Of a DNA stretch of 64,000 bases, positions 8,415-15,939 are shown one piece after another; the first letter of the stretch is position 1; each line of letters begins with the position of its first letter. This DNA comes from Stutzerimonas stutzeri (lineage in GTDB: Bacteria; Pseudomonadota; Gammaproteobacteria; Pseudomonadales; Pseudomonadaceae). Both the position numbers and the translations under genes were made by a program. Location: contig NZ_CP046902.1 in assembly GCF_009789555.1 (NCBI RefSeq), forward strand, positions 2,124,001-2,188,000, written 5' to 3'. A model generated the notes under the pieces. The model did not search any database and had not been told where the DNA came from. It saw only the letters and a list, made by a program, of their open reading frames with translations.

Positions 8415-9239
8415 ATGAATCGCGACCCATCGGCCGCCAGCGCTCTCGACATCGCGGCCCGTTATGACTGTGCCAGATCCCTCGCGCGCGAGGCCGCACG
8501 GCTCGGCATGGACTACTACCTCAAGCGCGACGTGCTGACGGTCGAACACAAGGGCGACGATCTGCAGGACGTGGTGAGCATCGCGGACAAGCAGATCGAA
8601 GCATTCATACGCGCCCGGCTGGCCGAGCGATTCCCCGAGGATGGTTTTCTCGGGGAGGAAAGTGGTTCAGCCGGGCTTGGTGCTCGCTGCGTATGGGTGA
8701 TCGATCCCATCGATGGCACGGCCTGCTTCGTCAACGGCCTGCATAACTGGTGCGTGTCCATCGGCCTGCTGATCGACGGCGAACCGCACTTGGGCGCCAT
8801 CGCCGATCCCAACCATAACGAGCTGTTCCATGGCTGCCTGGGCCAGGGCGCGTTCGTCAACGACGTGCCTATGAAGGTCAGCGGCGCCACGCATGTGGCG
8901 CAGGGCGTCACCGCCACCGGCACCTTTCATCCACGTGGCAAGGAGCACTTCATTCCCTTCCTGGAAAAGCTGCTGGCCGATGGCGGCATGTTCTTTCGCA
9001 ATGGCTCCGGCGCATTGATGACCGCCTATGTGGCGGCCGGACGCTTGCTGGGCTATTACGAGACCGAGTTGAAAAGTTGGGATTGCCTGGCGGGGCTGGT
9101 CATGGTCAAGGAAGCGGGCGGCTGCGTAAACGACTTCCTGCGTAACGACGGATTGCTACGGGGCAATCCCTATCTGGTCGCCTGCCCGGGCGTCTACCGG
9201 CAATTGGCGGAAATGATCGGCCCTTCGCTGGACAGTTGA
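8415..9239 (+). CDS. Inositol monophosphatase family protein
   Basis: A 274-residue Mg2+-dependent phosphatase of the inositol monophosphatase superfamily (also including fructose-1,6-bisphosphatase- and nucleotide-phosphatase-like members). The metal-binding motifs are intact: LGEES around residue 78, VIDPIDGTACFVNGL around residue 97, and the distal KSWDCLAGLVMVKEAGG around residue 220. It is not the ribosome-linked SuhB, whose usual position and sequence differ. The true substrate cannot be assigned. The start is the ATG at 8415, preceded by AAAAGGAC; an earlier in-frame start at 8202 would overlap the catalase gene. A TAGAAT -10-like element lies at 8353-8358. Confidence 0.88.
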   Translation: MNRDPSAASALDIAARYDCARSLAREAARLGMDYYLKRDVLTVEHKGDDLQDVVSIADKQIEAFIRARLAERFPEDGFLGEESGSAGLGARCVWVIDPIDGTACFVNGLHNWCVSIGLLIDGEPHLGAIADPNHNELFHGCLGQGAFVNDVPMKVSGATHVAQGVTATGTFHPRGKEHFIPFLEKLLADGGMFFRNGSGALMTAYVAAGRLLGYYETELKSWDCLAGLVMVKEAGGCVNDFLRNDGLLRGNPYLVACPGVYRQLAEMIGPSLDS

Positions 9240-9273
9240 TGTTGCGCTCCGGATGACTGGCGCCACCGTGCCA

Positions 9274-9298
9274 CGTTCCCACGCCGCGCGTGGGAACG
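9274..9298. repeat. REP-like palindrome
   Basis: A perfect 11-bp inverted repeat, CGTTCCCACGC / GCGTGGGAACG, surrounds CGC. This sequence type is the core of repetitive extragenic palindromes common in pseudomonads. It lies between two convergent genes, where such elements usually sit and may also act as a bidirectional terminator. Only one copy was noticed in the window. Confidence 0.75.
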
Positions 9299-9313
9299 AT
9301 CTCGGGCGCGGTA

Positions 9314-9820
9314 TCAGGTGCGCAGCTCGGGCGGGACCGTACCGCCGTGTTCGGCGAGCTTGTGCATCACGGTACGGTGCAGCCACATATTCATCTGCGC
9401 CGAGTCAGCCATCTGGTCGGGCGGGCAACCCAGTTCGGTCGCCAGCTCCTTTCGCGACTCCAGGCTGCTATCGAGGCCCAGCAATTTGAGCAGGTCCACG
9501 ATGGAGGTACGCCAGTTCAGTTTTTCCGGGAAGGTCGCCGCCATGCCGTCGAGTTTCGCCGGAACGTCCACGGCGCTGGTGGCGCCGCCAACGCTACCAA
9601 CAGTACCCGCGGAGCCTGCCATACCAGGGGTCGCGCCGGTCGCGCCGGTCGCGCCGGGCGGGCTGGTGGTCGCGTTGTTGGCGGTGGTGGGGCGCTCGGA
9701 GTCAACAACCGTATCGGTGGCGTGCTGATTGATGCCCGAATCCGGGGCGGCCGGCTTGTGCGCTTCGTTGCTGACGCCACCCAAGCCCAACTTGTCTTTG
9801 ATCTTGTCGAACAGGCCCAT
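9314..9820 (-). CDS. DUF3597 family protein
   Basis: A 168-residue protein beginning MGLFDKIKDKLGLGG. A low-complexity Ala/Thr/Pro/Gly-rich linker (residues ~18-80) includes a run of Gly-Ala-Thr triplets. A C-terminal DUF3597 domain covers ~85-166: VDVPAKLDGMAA, LNWRTSIVDLLKLLGLDSS, then MNMWLHRTVMHKLAEHGG. The family is uncharacterised and is sometimes compared to LysM-associated or peptidoglycan-binding proteins. The start is the ATG at 9820, because the longer frame to 9991 adds unrelated sequence and the family begins at MGLF/MSIF. The GAT triplets are encoded by a near-perfect 9-base DNA repeat around 9628-9660. Confidence 0.85.
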   Translation of the reverse strand: MGLFDKIKDKLGLGGVSNEAHKPAAPDSGINQHATDTVVDSERPTTANNATTSPPGATGATGATPGMAGSAGTVGSVGGATSAVDVPAKLDGMAATFPEKLNWRTSIVDLLKLLGLDSSLESRKELATELGCPPDQMADSAQMNMWLHRTVMHKLAEHGGTVPPELRT

Positions 9821-10033
9821 TGCATGATCCTCGGTTGATGTAGGTCCAGGTTGGACCATCGCTGCGTTCAGGTCATTCACCCCCGCAGGTCGGAACGACG
9901 CCGCAAAGGCCGCCGTCTGTCTGCCGGTTGCGACCGGCGGCGGGGTGCTGGGGATTGCGCCATGCCGCCGTCGGCCGCAGCGCATCGGCACCCAGGGTGC
10001 AGGTCCGCCGGACGCCGGTCGGCTGGCGCAGTA

Positions 10034-10120
10034 TCAGAACACCAGCATGAACAAGCCGATCACTACCAACAGACCGATCAGGAAAATGATGCCGATTGTG
10101 CTGCCCAGAAACTTCAGCAT
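10034..10120 (-). CDS. 28-residue single-pass membrane peptide
   Basis: A very short gene encoding MLKFLGSTIGIIFLIGLLVV followed by IGLFMLVF, i.e. almost entirely one hydrophobic helix with a single Lys at position 3. The ATG at 10120 is preceded on the minus strand by AGGAGTCATCCTC, placing a good Shine-Dalgarno (AGGAG) 8 bases upstream. This is the main evidence that it is translated. Such mini membrane proteins are often stress-linked regulators or structural peptides, but no function can be assigned. It lies between DUF3597 and a TSUP permease, both also on the minus strand. Confidence 0.6.
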   Translation of the reverse strand: MLKFLGSTIGIIFLIGLLVVIGLFMLVF

Positions 10121-10216
10121 GAGGATGACTCCTGTTTGCAGTGGGTACATCAATTCCGACTGAGGTGGGCTGCGATCGTTCAGAAAAGTAGCGAAGGCGC
10201 GCCGACGACGCCCGCA

Positions 10217-10951
10217 TCAGAGATGTTTGACGATCAACTGCACACCGGCGACCAGCATGCCGATGCGGGCGATCCGGTAGAACCAGGTGTGATCAATGCG
10301 TTTGTGCAGCCAGAGCCCGGCCCAGACGCCGAAGGGCACGATCGGCGCGAGCATCAGGCTCAACAGCATATTTTCGCGGTTGAACTGGCCGAGCGCGGCG
10401 TAGGGAATCAACTTGACCGCGTTGGTCAGCAGGAAGAAAAGATTGATGGTGGCCACGTAACGCAGCTTGTCCAGTTGCTGCGGCAGGAGATGCATCATGA
10501 CCGGCGGCCCACCGGCGTGGGCGACGAAGCTGGTAAAGCCGGCAATGGAGCACAGCAGGGTACCGCGCCCGCGCTGGAGAGGGCGTGGCTTTTCGTTGCG
10601 GGTGAACAGCCCCAGCACCACAAAACCCACCGCGATGCCGCCCATCATAAGGCCGATCATCCGCTCGTCGAGCAGGCCGAAGGTGAGCGAACCCAGGCTG
10701 ATGCCAATCAGCGCGCCGGGGAGCATGACCTTGAGGTTGGCGACGTCCCATTTGCCGAAGTAAGCCTTCAGCCCTACCAGATCGGCCAGGCAGAGAATCG
10801 GCAACATCACCGCTGCCGCCTGTTTCGGCGAGATGGCCAGCGCCAGCAGGGGGACGGCGATACCACCCAGGGCACCGCCGAAGCCGCCTTTGGACAGCCC
10901 GGTAAGAAAGATCGCGGGCAGGGCGAACAGCAGGAAATCGGCAAGGGTCAT
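10217..10951 (-). CDS. TSUP (TauE/SafE) family permease
   Basis: A 244-residue inner-membrane protein with about eight hydrophobic helices and two homologous halves. It is typical of the 4-toluene sulfonate uptake permease / sulfite exporter family, which moves sulfur-containing or organic anions. Conserved features are the glycine-rich FLTGLSKGGFGGALGG at residues ~15-30 and the second-half VAHAGGPPVMMHLLPQ around residue 143. The substrate cannot be deduced, since family members have been linked to sulfite, sulfoacetate and others. No neighbouring sulfur-metabolism gene helps. The start is the ATG at 10951. Confidence 0.88.
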   Translation of the reverse strand: MTLADFLLFALPAIFLTGLSKGGFGGALGGIAVPLLALAISPKQAAAVMLPILCLADLVGLKAYFGKWDVANLKVMLPGALIGISLGSLTFGLLDERMIGLMMGGIAVGFVVLGLFTRNEKPRPLQRGRGTLLCSIAGFTSFVAHAGGPPVMMHLLPQQLDKLRYVATINLFFLLTNAVKLIPYAALGQFNRENMLLSLMLAPIVPFGVWAGLWLHKRIDHTWFYRIARIGMLVAGVQLIVKHL

Positions 10952-11172
10952 GGAGGCGGCAGTACTCTGGGTGGGATTTGGCAGCAGCGCGAAAGCTCGA
11001 TCATCGCATTTTTTTCGGGCCGATCAGGGGTGCAGGCCGCGCCGGAGTGCCTTCATCGACCGGGCCGGTTGACGCTTCATCGTGACCGGGATCGGTCGCC
11101 CTCGATCGTGGTCTGCATGAAAACAGCCGTATACGCCGCCGGCGTGTTCGCAGCCCGCCAGACAGGTACCGC

Positions 11173-12063
11173 ATGACTGTACGCAAGCTCGCCGTGTCGT
11201 CAATCACTGCCGCCAGGCCGATGAAGCGGCTGACGATCACCTCGATGCTGGTGGCGACCGTGCTTGTCGCCAGCGTTGCGAGCGCCGATGAAACCGATGA
11301 GCTGGTGAGCCTGATCAACGACTTCCGCACCTCCGGACAAGGCTGCGACGGCACGAAGGTGGAGCAGGTCGGGCCGCTCGCGCCCGTCGAAACACTGGCG
11401 TCGATTCGCCCAGGTGAGCGGATCGAGGAAGCGCTGCGGGAGTCGGGCTATCAGGCCGCCACGCTGCAGATCATGGCGGTCACCGGACCTGGCGATGCGG
11501 GCAGCGTGATGCGGGCCCTCAAGCAGCGTTATTGCGATGCGCTATCGAGTGGCGAATTCGCCGAACTCGGCGTCGCGCGCGAGGGCGCTACCTGGCAGGT
11601 GATTCTGGCGAAGCCGCTGCTGTCAGCCGATCTCGGCGACTGGCAGCAGGCAGGCAAGGCAATTCTCCAGCGGATCAACCAGGCCCGCGCTGCGCCGCGT
11701 CATTGCGGAGACCAGCCGTTCGAGCCCGCACCGCCGGTCCGTTGGGATCAGCAATTGGGCCACGCGGCGCGGGCGCATAGCCAGGACATGGCGCAGCAGA
11801 ATTATTTCAGCCATCGCGGCCACGACCAGAGCGAGGTCGGCGACCGAGCCAGCCGTCAGGGCTACCGCTGGCAGCGCATCGGTGAAAATATCGCCGCCGG
11901 CCAGGGGTCTGCGGAGCAGGCAGTCTCGGGCTGGCTGGCCAGCCCGGGCCACTGCAAAAACATCATGAACCCGGACTTCACGGAAATGGGCGCCGCTTAC
12001 GCTATCCACCCTCAGAGTGCGGCCACCATCTACTGGACACAGGTGTTCGGCACGCCACGTTAG
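11173..12063 (+). CDS. CAP-domain (SCP/PR-1) secreted protein 1
   Basis: The precursor is up to 296 residues with a C-terminal CAP domain (residues ~165-295): INQARAAPRHCG, then HAARAHSQDMAQQNYFSH, then IGENIAAGQ, then WLASPGHCKNIMNPDF. The metal/active-site His and Glu positions of the CAP cavity (AHSQDM, GENIA, PGHC) are present. The N-terminal ~150 residues form a second region also found in the paralogue at 37860-38711. A signal peptide MKRLTITSMLVATVLVASVASA begins at the internal ATG at 11221, which may be the true start. The CAP superfamily includes lipid- and ligand-binding secreted proteins; the role here is unknown. Confidence 0.85.
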   Translation: MTVRKLAVSSITAARPMKRLTITSMLVATVLVASVASADETDELVSLINDFRTSGQGCDGTKVEQVGPLAPVETLASIRPGERIEEALRESGYQAATLQIMAVTGPGDAGSVMRALKQRYCDALSSGEFAELGVAREGATWQVILAKPLLSADLGDWQQAGKAILQRINQARAAPRHCGDQPFEPAPPVRWDQQLGHAARAHSQDMAQQNYFSHRGHDQSEVGDRASRQGYRWQRIGENIAAGQGSAEQAVSGWLASPGHCKNIMNPDFTEMGAAYAIHPQSAATIYWTQVFGTPR

Positions 12064-12072
12064 GCTGTCGCG

Positions 12073-12444
12073 TTACAGCGCGCTCTCCAGCCAGTCGTGG
12101 GCCTCGGTGGTCTGATGCGGTTCGAATGCCTTGACCTTGAGCCCGGGAATCAGCGCTCCTTCGATCTCGCTGGCCTTCCTGACCCATTCCTTGGCGCTGA
12201 CCACCGCGCAGCGGTCGAAACGGCGGATGAAGCGGAACATCTGAGGTATCCGCGACAGCTCGACGCCCACGGCACCAAGCGTGGGCATGTCGAAGTCGCC
12301 CACTCGGAACAGCATCTGGCCATGGGTGATGCCTTCGGATTTGCGCATCAGTTCATCGAACGCGAAGCGCATTTCGTTGCTGTCGAGCTTGCCGGAAAAA
12401 TCCACGTCGATGCGTTTATCGCCTATGCGCGTTACATGGAACAT
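12073..12444 (-). CDS. SpoIIAA-like (STAS-fold) protein
   Basis: A 123-residue soluble protein of the SpoIIAA-like family, an STAS-related alpha/beta fold found stand-alone in many environmental bacteria. It has the family pattern of an N-terminal RIDVDFSGKLDSNEMRFAFDEL, then GDFDMPTLGAVGVELSR, then RFDRCAVVSAKEWVRKASEIE, then VKAFEPHQTTEAHDWL at the C-terminus. The conserved phospho-acceptor serine of true anti-sigma antagonists is not evident, so partner-switching control should not be assumed. The gene is convergent with CAP protein 1, with only 9 bases between the stops. Confidence 0.8.
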   Translation of the reverse strand: MFHVTRIGDKRIDVDFSGKLDSNEMRFAFDELMRKSEGITHGQMLFRVGDFDMPTLGAVGVELSRIPQMFRFIRRFDRCAVVSAKEWVRKASEIEGALIPGLKVKAFEPHQTTEAHDWLESAL

Positions 12445-12714
12445 ACGTTGCTCCCTCGAACGGGTGTGACGGTAGGGTCTGTTCCTTGACCATAGCGGCT
12501 GCGGCGCGTTCGTTCGCTAAAAAATTGCAGGCGGGATTTTTGCCGACGCGCGCGATGGGCTCTGACGCCTCTCGCCAAATGCCACGGAACCGGGCTGGAA
12601 GCGGATCTTGGATTGAGCAGACGCTGACGAGGCGGCCGGCGTGGAGCGTGTTCGATCAGCGCGGCGCGAACGGAGTGTGACGAGAGCAACTGACGGGGGG
12701 AGCGTGCAAGGCAG

Positions 12715-12734
12715 CCCCGCGCCGTAGCGCGGGG
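12715..12734 (-). terminator. Hairpin after ppiC
   Basis: A perfect 8-bp stem CCCCGCGC / GCGCGGGG with loop CGTA lies 7 bases beyond the ppiC stop (minus strand). The T-tract is poor. The rest of the ~300-base interval 12445-12741 shows no gene. Confidence 0.5.
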
Positions 12735-12741
12735 CACAGGA

Positions 12742-13023
12742 TCAGTCCTGACGACTGGTCACTTCCAGCAGGTGATAACCGAACTGCGTCTTCACCGGGC
12801 CCTGAACGACGTTGATCGGAGCGCTGAACACTACGGTGTCGAACTCCTTGACCATCTGGCCAGGGCCGAACGAGCCCAGATCGCCGCCTTGGCGGCTGGA
12901 TGGACAGGTGGAGTTGTCCTTGGCGACCTGGGCGAAATCGGCACCACCTTCGATGGCAGCTTTCAGTTCGTTGCACTTCTCTTCGGTGGGAACCAGGATG
13001 TGGCGGGCGGTGGCTCGGGCCAT
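12742..13023 (-). CDS. ppiC: Parvulin-type peptidyl-prolyl cis-trans isomerase
   Basis: A 93-residue single-domain parvulin like E. coli PpiC (Par10), a cytoplasmic enzyme that speeds proline isomerisation. It has the whole minimal fold: ARHILVPTEEKCNELKAAIE, then FAQVAKDNSTCPSSRQGGDLG, then GQMVKEFDTVVFS, then VKTQFGYHLLEV. The active-site elements (first-strand His, Cys in the DNSTCPS loop, terminal FGYHLL His) are present. There is no signal peptide or chaperone domain, which distinguishes it from SurA and PpiD. The ATG at 13023 is preceded by AGAGGAGTA. Confidence 0.93.
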   Translation of the reverse strand: MARATARHILVPTEEKCNELKAAIEGGADFAQVAKDNSTCPSSRQGGDLGSFGPGQMVKEFDTVVFSAPINVVQGPVKTQFGYHLLEVTSRQD

Positions 13024-13211
13024 GGGGTGTACTCCTCTGGGAAAGTTGCGAGCCTACCGGATTTGCCCGGCGATTCAAGCACAGCCTGCGCCTGCCCCTG
13101 TCGTTTGCGGTTATCGCGCCGACGCGCCAAACACCGGCCCTTGCGCAGCAGCGGGCGGCAAACATCCCTCGAGCGCTGGCTGACAGTTGGTGCGGGTCGC
13201 CTGATGTCAAA

Positions 13212-14744
13212 TCATGCAGCGTCGCAGCTACGCGGTGCGCCCTTCAGCGGCTCGAGCAGGTACTGCCGCAGCCGATCGGTTTCTTGCGGGGTGAAGGACA
13301 AGCCGAGCTTGGTGCGACGCCAGAGAATATCGTCGACCTGCGAGGCCCATTCCGCCCGTCGTAGATAGTCCACCTCGAGGCGATACAGGCCCTGTCCCAG
13401 CGGCTCGCCAAGATCGGCAACGGAGCGGGTTTTTCCCACCATGGTCCAGGCGCGGGCGCCATAGAGATTCGCCCAACGCCGCGCCAGGGCCGGGTCGATG
13501 CCTTCGATCGTCGCCGTCAGGGCGTCGGCGAGCGCTTCGGATGTCGTCATGCCTTCGCCGCCAGGGAGCGGGGTGGTGGCTGTCCAGTGTGACCCCATTT
13601 GCGCAAAGAAAGGCTTGAGCTGCACCATCGCCGATTCGGCCAGCTTGCGATAGGTGGTGAGCTTGCCGCCAAACACTGACAGCAACGGGGCCAGGCCGCT
13701 TTCGGCCGTCAACGCCAGGGTGTAGTCGCGCGTGACGACTGACGGGTTGTCGGACTCGTCATCGCACAGGGGCCTCACTCCGGCGAACGTGTGGCGGATA
13801 TCGGCTGGCGCCAGCTGGGTACGGAAATGCGTATTGGCGACGCTCAACAGATAGGCGATTTCTTCGCCACTGATGCGGACCTGCGCGGGGTCGCCACGGT
13901 ATTCGCGATCGGTCGTCCCGATCAGGGTGTAACGGCCCAAATAGGGGATGGCGAAGACGATGCGCCGATCCTCGTTCTGCATGATGTAGGCATGATCGCC
14001 GTCGTACAGCCGGGGCACGATGATGTGGCTGCCCTGAATCAGCCGGATGCCATAAGGCGGGCGCTGCTGCAGGTTCTCAGCCATGAATTGCGCGACCCAG
14101 GGCCCGGCCGCGTTGACCAGTGCCTTGGCCCGCAACGAGAAGCGGGTCCCGTTCTCGCGCTGCAGTTCGACATGCCAGATGGCGCCGGCGCGCTTGGCGC
14201 TCAGACACTGGGTACGGGTATGGATGTGCGCGCCGTGCTCGCGCGCGGCCATGGCGTTGAGCACTACCAGTCGCGCATCATCGACCCAGCAATCGGAATA
14301 TTCGAAGCCGCGTCGAATGTCGGGCTTCAACGGGCTGTCGCTCCCAAAACGCACCCCGCGCGAACCGGGAAGCTGTTCACGCCTGCCGAGGTGGTCGTAG
14401 AGGAACAGGCCGGCGCGAATCATCCAGGCGGGCCGCAGGTGCGGACGATGGGGCAGAACGAAACGCAGCGGTTTGACGATATGCGGTGCCTTGGCGAGCA
14501 ACACTTCGCGCTCGGCCAGAGCCTCGCGAACCAGCCGCAGTTCGTAGTGTTCAAGATAGCGCAGGCCGCCGTGGATCAGCTTGCTGCTGGCCGAGGAGGT
14601 ATGGCTGGCAAGGTCGTCGCGCTCGCAAAGAAACACCGATAGGCCGCGACCGGCCGCATCGGCTGCAATGCCCACGCCATTGATGCCCCCGCCGATGACA
14701 GCGATATCGTAGAGCTCGGAGACAGGCTGGGCGGTGTCAGTCAC
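13212..14744 (-). CDS. glpD: Aerobic glycerol-3-phosphate dehydrogenase
   Basis: Membrane-associated FAD enzyme that oxidises sn-glycerol-3-phosphate to dihydroxyacetone phosphate and passes electrons to quinone. The 510-residue protein has the N-terminal dinucleotide-binding motif GGGINGVGIA, the conserved SSASSKLIHGGLRYLEHYE, LVNAAGPWV around residue 215, and a C-terminal FGGKLTTYRKLAESA segment. The length is typical (E. coli 501). AAGGAGAATC precedes the ATG at 14744. It is preceded by a ~300-base region with a strong inverted repeat likely bound by GlpR, whose gene lies immediately upstream. Confidence 0.97.
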   Translation of the reverse strand: MTDTAQPVSELYDIAVIGGGINGVGIAADAAGRGLSVFLCERDDLASHTSSASSKLIHGGLRYLEHYELRLVREALAEREVLLAKAPHIVKPLRFVLPHRPHLRPAWMIRAGLFLYDHLGRREQLPGSRGVRFGSDSPLKPDIRRGFEYSDCWVDDARLVVLNAMAAREHGAHIHTRTQCLSAKRAGAIWHVELQRENGTRFSLRAKALVNAAGPWVAQFMAENLQQRPPYGIRLIQGSHIIVPRLYDGDHAYIMQNEDRRIVFAIPYLGRYTLIGTTDREYRGDPAQVRISGEEIAYLLSVANTHFRTQLAPADIRHTFAGVRPLCDDESDNPSVVTRDYTLALTAESGLAPLLSVFGGKLTTYRKLAESAMVQLKPFFAQMGSHWTATTPLPGGEGMTTSEALADALTATIEGIDPALARRWANLYGARAWTMVGKTRSVADLGEPLGQGLYRLEVDYLRRAEWASQVDDILWRRTKLGLSFTPQETDRLRQYLLEPLKGAPRSCDAA

Positions 14745-14824
14745 ATGATTCTCCTTCGGGAACGAAAATCAGTATTTCGAATACGAACATGCTAGCCCAT
14801 GACGTAGCGGCTCTCCAGGCGGAA

Positions 14825-14861
14825 GGTTCGTTTCTTTATACCAAAAGAAAATAAACGAACC
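14825..14861 (-). promoter_or_regulatory. Candidate GlpR operator / glpD promoter
   Basis: Perfect 9-bp arms GGTTCGTTT (14825-14833) and AAACGAACC (14853-14861) enclose a further imperfect TTCTTT...AAAGAA repeat. Pseudomonas GlpR sites contain TTCG/CGAA half-sites of this kind. On the minus strand a TATAAA lies inside the repeat and could be a -10, so a bound repressor would block RNA polymerase. It lies 80-117 bases before glpD. Smaller TTCG-containing repeats (around 14760-14790) lie closer to the gene. Confidence 0.65.
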
Positions 14862-15041
14862 GAAGTAGCGTCCCGCTGCTCAAGGGCTCGACCGCGCCGC
14901 TGCAAGGGTCCAGGACAGCCGGCACCGGCAAGGCCGTCCCGTGCAATAGGGCGACGACAAGGAGCATGCCAGGCCGGTGTGACAGAAAAAAACCGTGCGC
15001 CCGGCCTTGGGTTCAGCCCGCACGCCGGCGCTTCGTATCGG

Positions 15042-15800
15042 TCAATCGCTGACGTGCAGGGCGACCTTGTGGCGCGCCAGCAATTCGACGAACGCCTCCG
15101 GCGGCTGGGCTTCGGTGAACAACCTGTCGATTTGCTCCAGCGAGCCGAGGCGAGTCATGGCGCTGCGACCGAACTTGCTCGAATCAGCGGCGAGGAAAAC
15201 CTTGCGAGCGTTACCGATGATTGCCTGAGAGACGCGCACCTCCTGATAATCGAAATCCAGAAGCGTGCCGTCGTCGTCGATGCCGCTGATGCCGATCAAC
15301 GCATAGTCGACCTTGAACTGGCCAATGAAGTCAGCAGTCGCCTGCCCGACGACGCCACCGTCGCTGCGTACGTTGCCTCCGGCGATCAGTACATCGAAGT
15401 CTTCCTTCGGGCTGAGAATGCTCGCCACGTGCAGGTTGTTGGTGATGATCTTCAGATCACGATGGTTGAGCAGGGCGTGGGCGATGGCTTCGGTGGTGGT
15501 TCCGATATTGATGAACAGCGACGCCTGATCGGGAATGTGCGCAGCCAGGGCATCGGCGATCCGGCGTTTCTCGTCGCGCATCTGCCGCGCGCGTTGGGTG
15601 TAGGCGGTGTTCTGTACGCTGGAGTCGTGGGCTGCGCCGCCATGGTAGCGGCGCAGCAACCCGGCTTCGCCGAGCTGATTGATGTCGCGACGGATAGTCT
15701 GCGGCGTCACCGTGAACTGCTGCGCCAATTCCTCGATGCTGACGTAGCCGCGGGTTCGCACCAGTTCGAGAATACTCTGCTGTCGTGGAGCCAGACTCAT
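15042..15800 (-). CDS. glpR: Glycerol-3-phosphate regulon repressor, DeoR family
   Basis: A 252-residue DeoR-type repressor. It has an N-terminal winged helix (MSLAPRQQSILELVRTRGY, with recognition helix around TPQTIRRDINQL, residues ~31-42) and a C-terminal sugar-phosphate-sensing domain with INIGTTTEAIA, TNNLHVASIL, and LIAGGNVRSDGGVVG. Binding of glycerol-3-phosphate would release it from glp operators. The start is the ATG at 15800: the protein then begins as in characterised GlpR and has the expected length, while the frame extending to 16115 overlaps glpK. The gene order glpK-glpR-glpD is that of pseudomonads. Confidence 0.95.
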   Translation of the reverse strand: MSLAPRQQSILELVRTRGYVSIEELAQQFTVTPQTIRRDINQLGEAGLLRRYHGGAAHDSSVQNTAYTQRARQMRDEKRRIADALAAHIPDQASLFINIGTTTEAIAHALLNHRDLKIITNNLHVASILSPKEDFDVLIAGGNVRSDGGVVGQATADFIGQFKVDYALIGISGIDDDGTLLDFDYQEVRVSQAIIGNARKVFLAADSSKFGRSAMTRLGSLEQIDRLFTEAQPPEAFVELLARHKVALHVSD

Positions 15801-15939
15801 GGCAGCGTCCTTGTAGTCGATATGCCGGGCAAGCATGCCGCAGTCCGGTCGGCGTTTAAAGAACTGTGCGTTCGCGAAAGAAGGCACCCGGCGCGAAATC
15901 GAATCCGGGCGTCGTGATGAGCCGCGCCGATGCAGGAAC

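Noticed and set aside
9851..11176. A 441-codon plus-strand frame covering the TSUP gene
   Set aside because: It is very rich in Gln, His, Arg and Asp without any domain, and lies opposite a clear TSUP permease and small-peptide gene.
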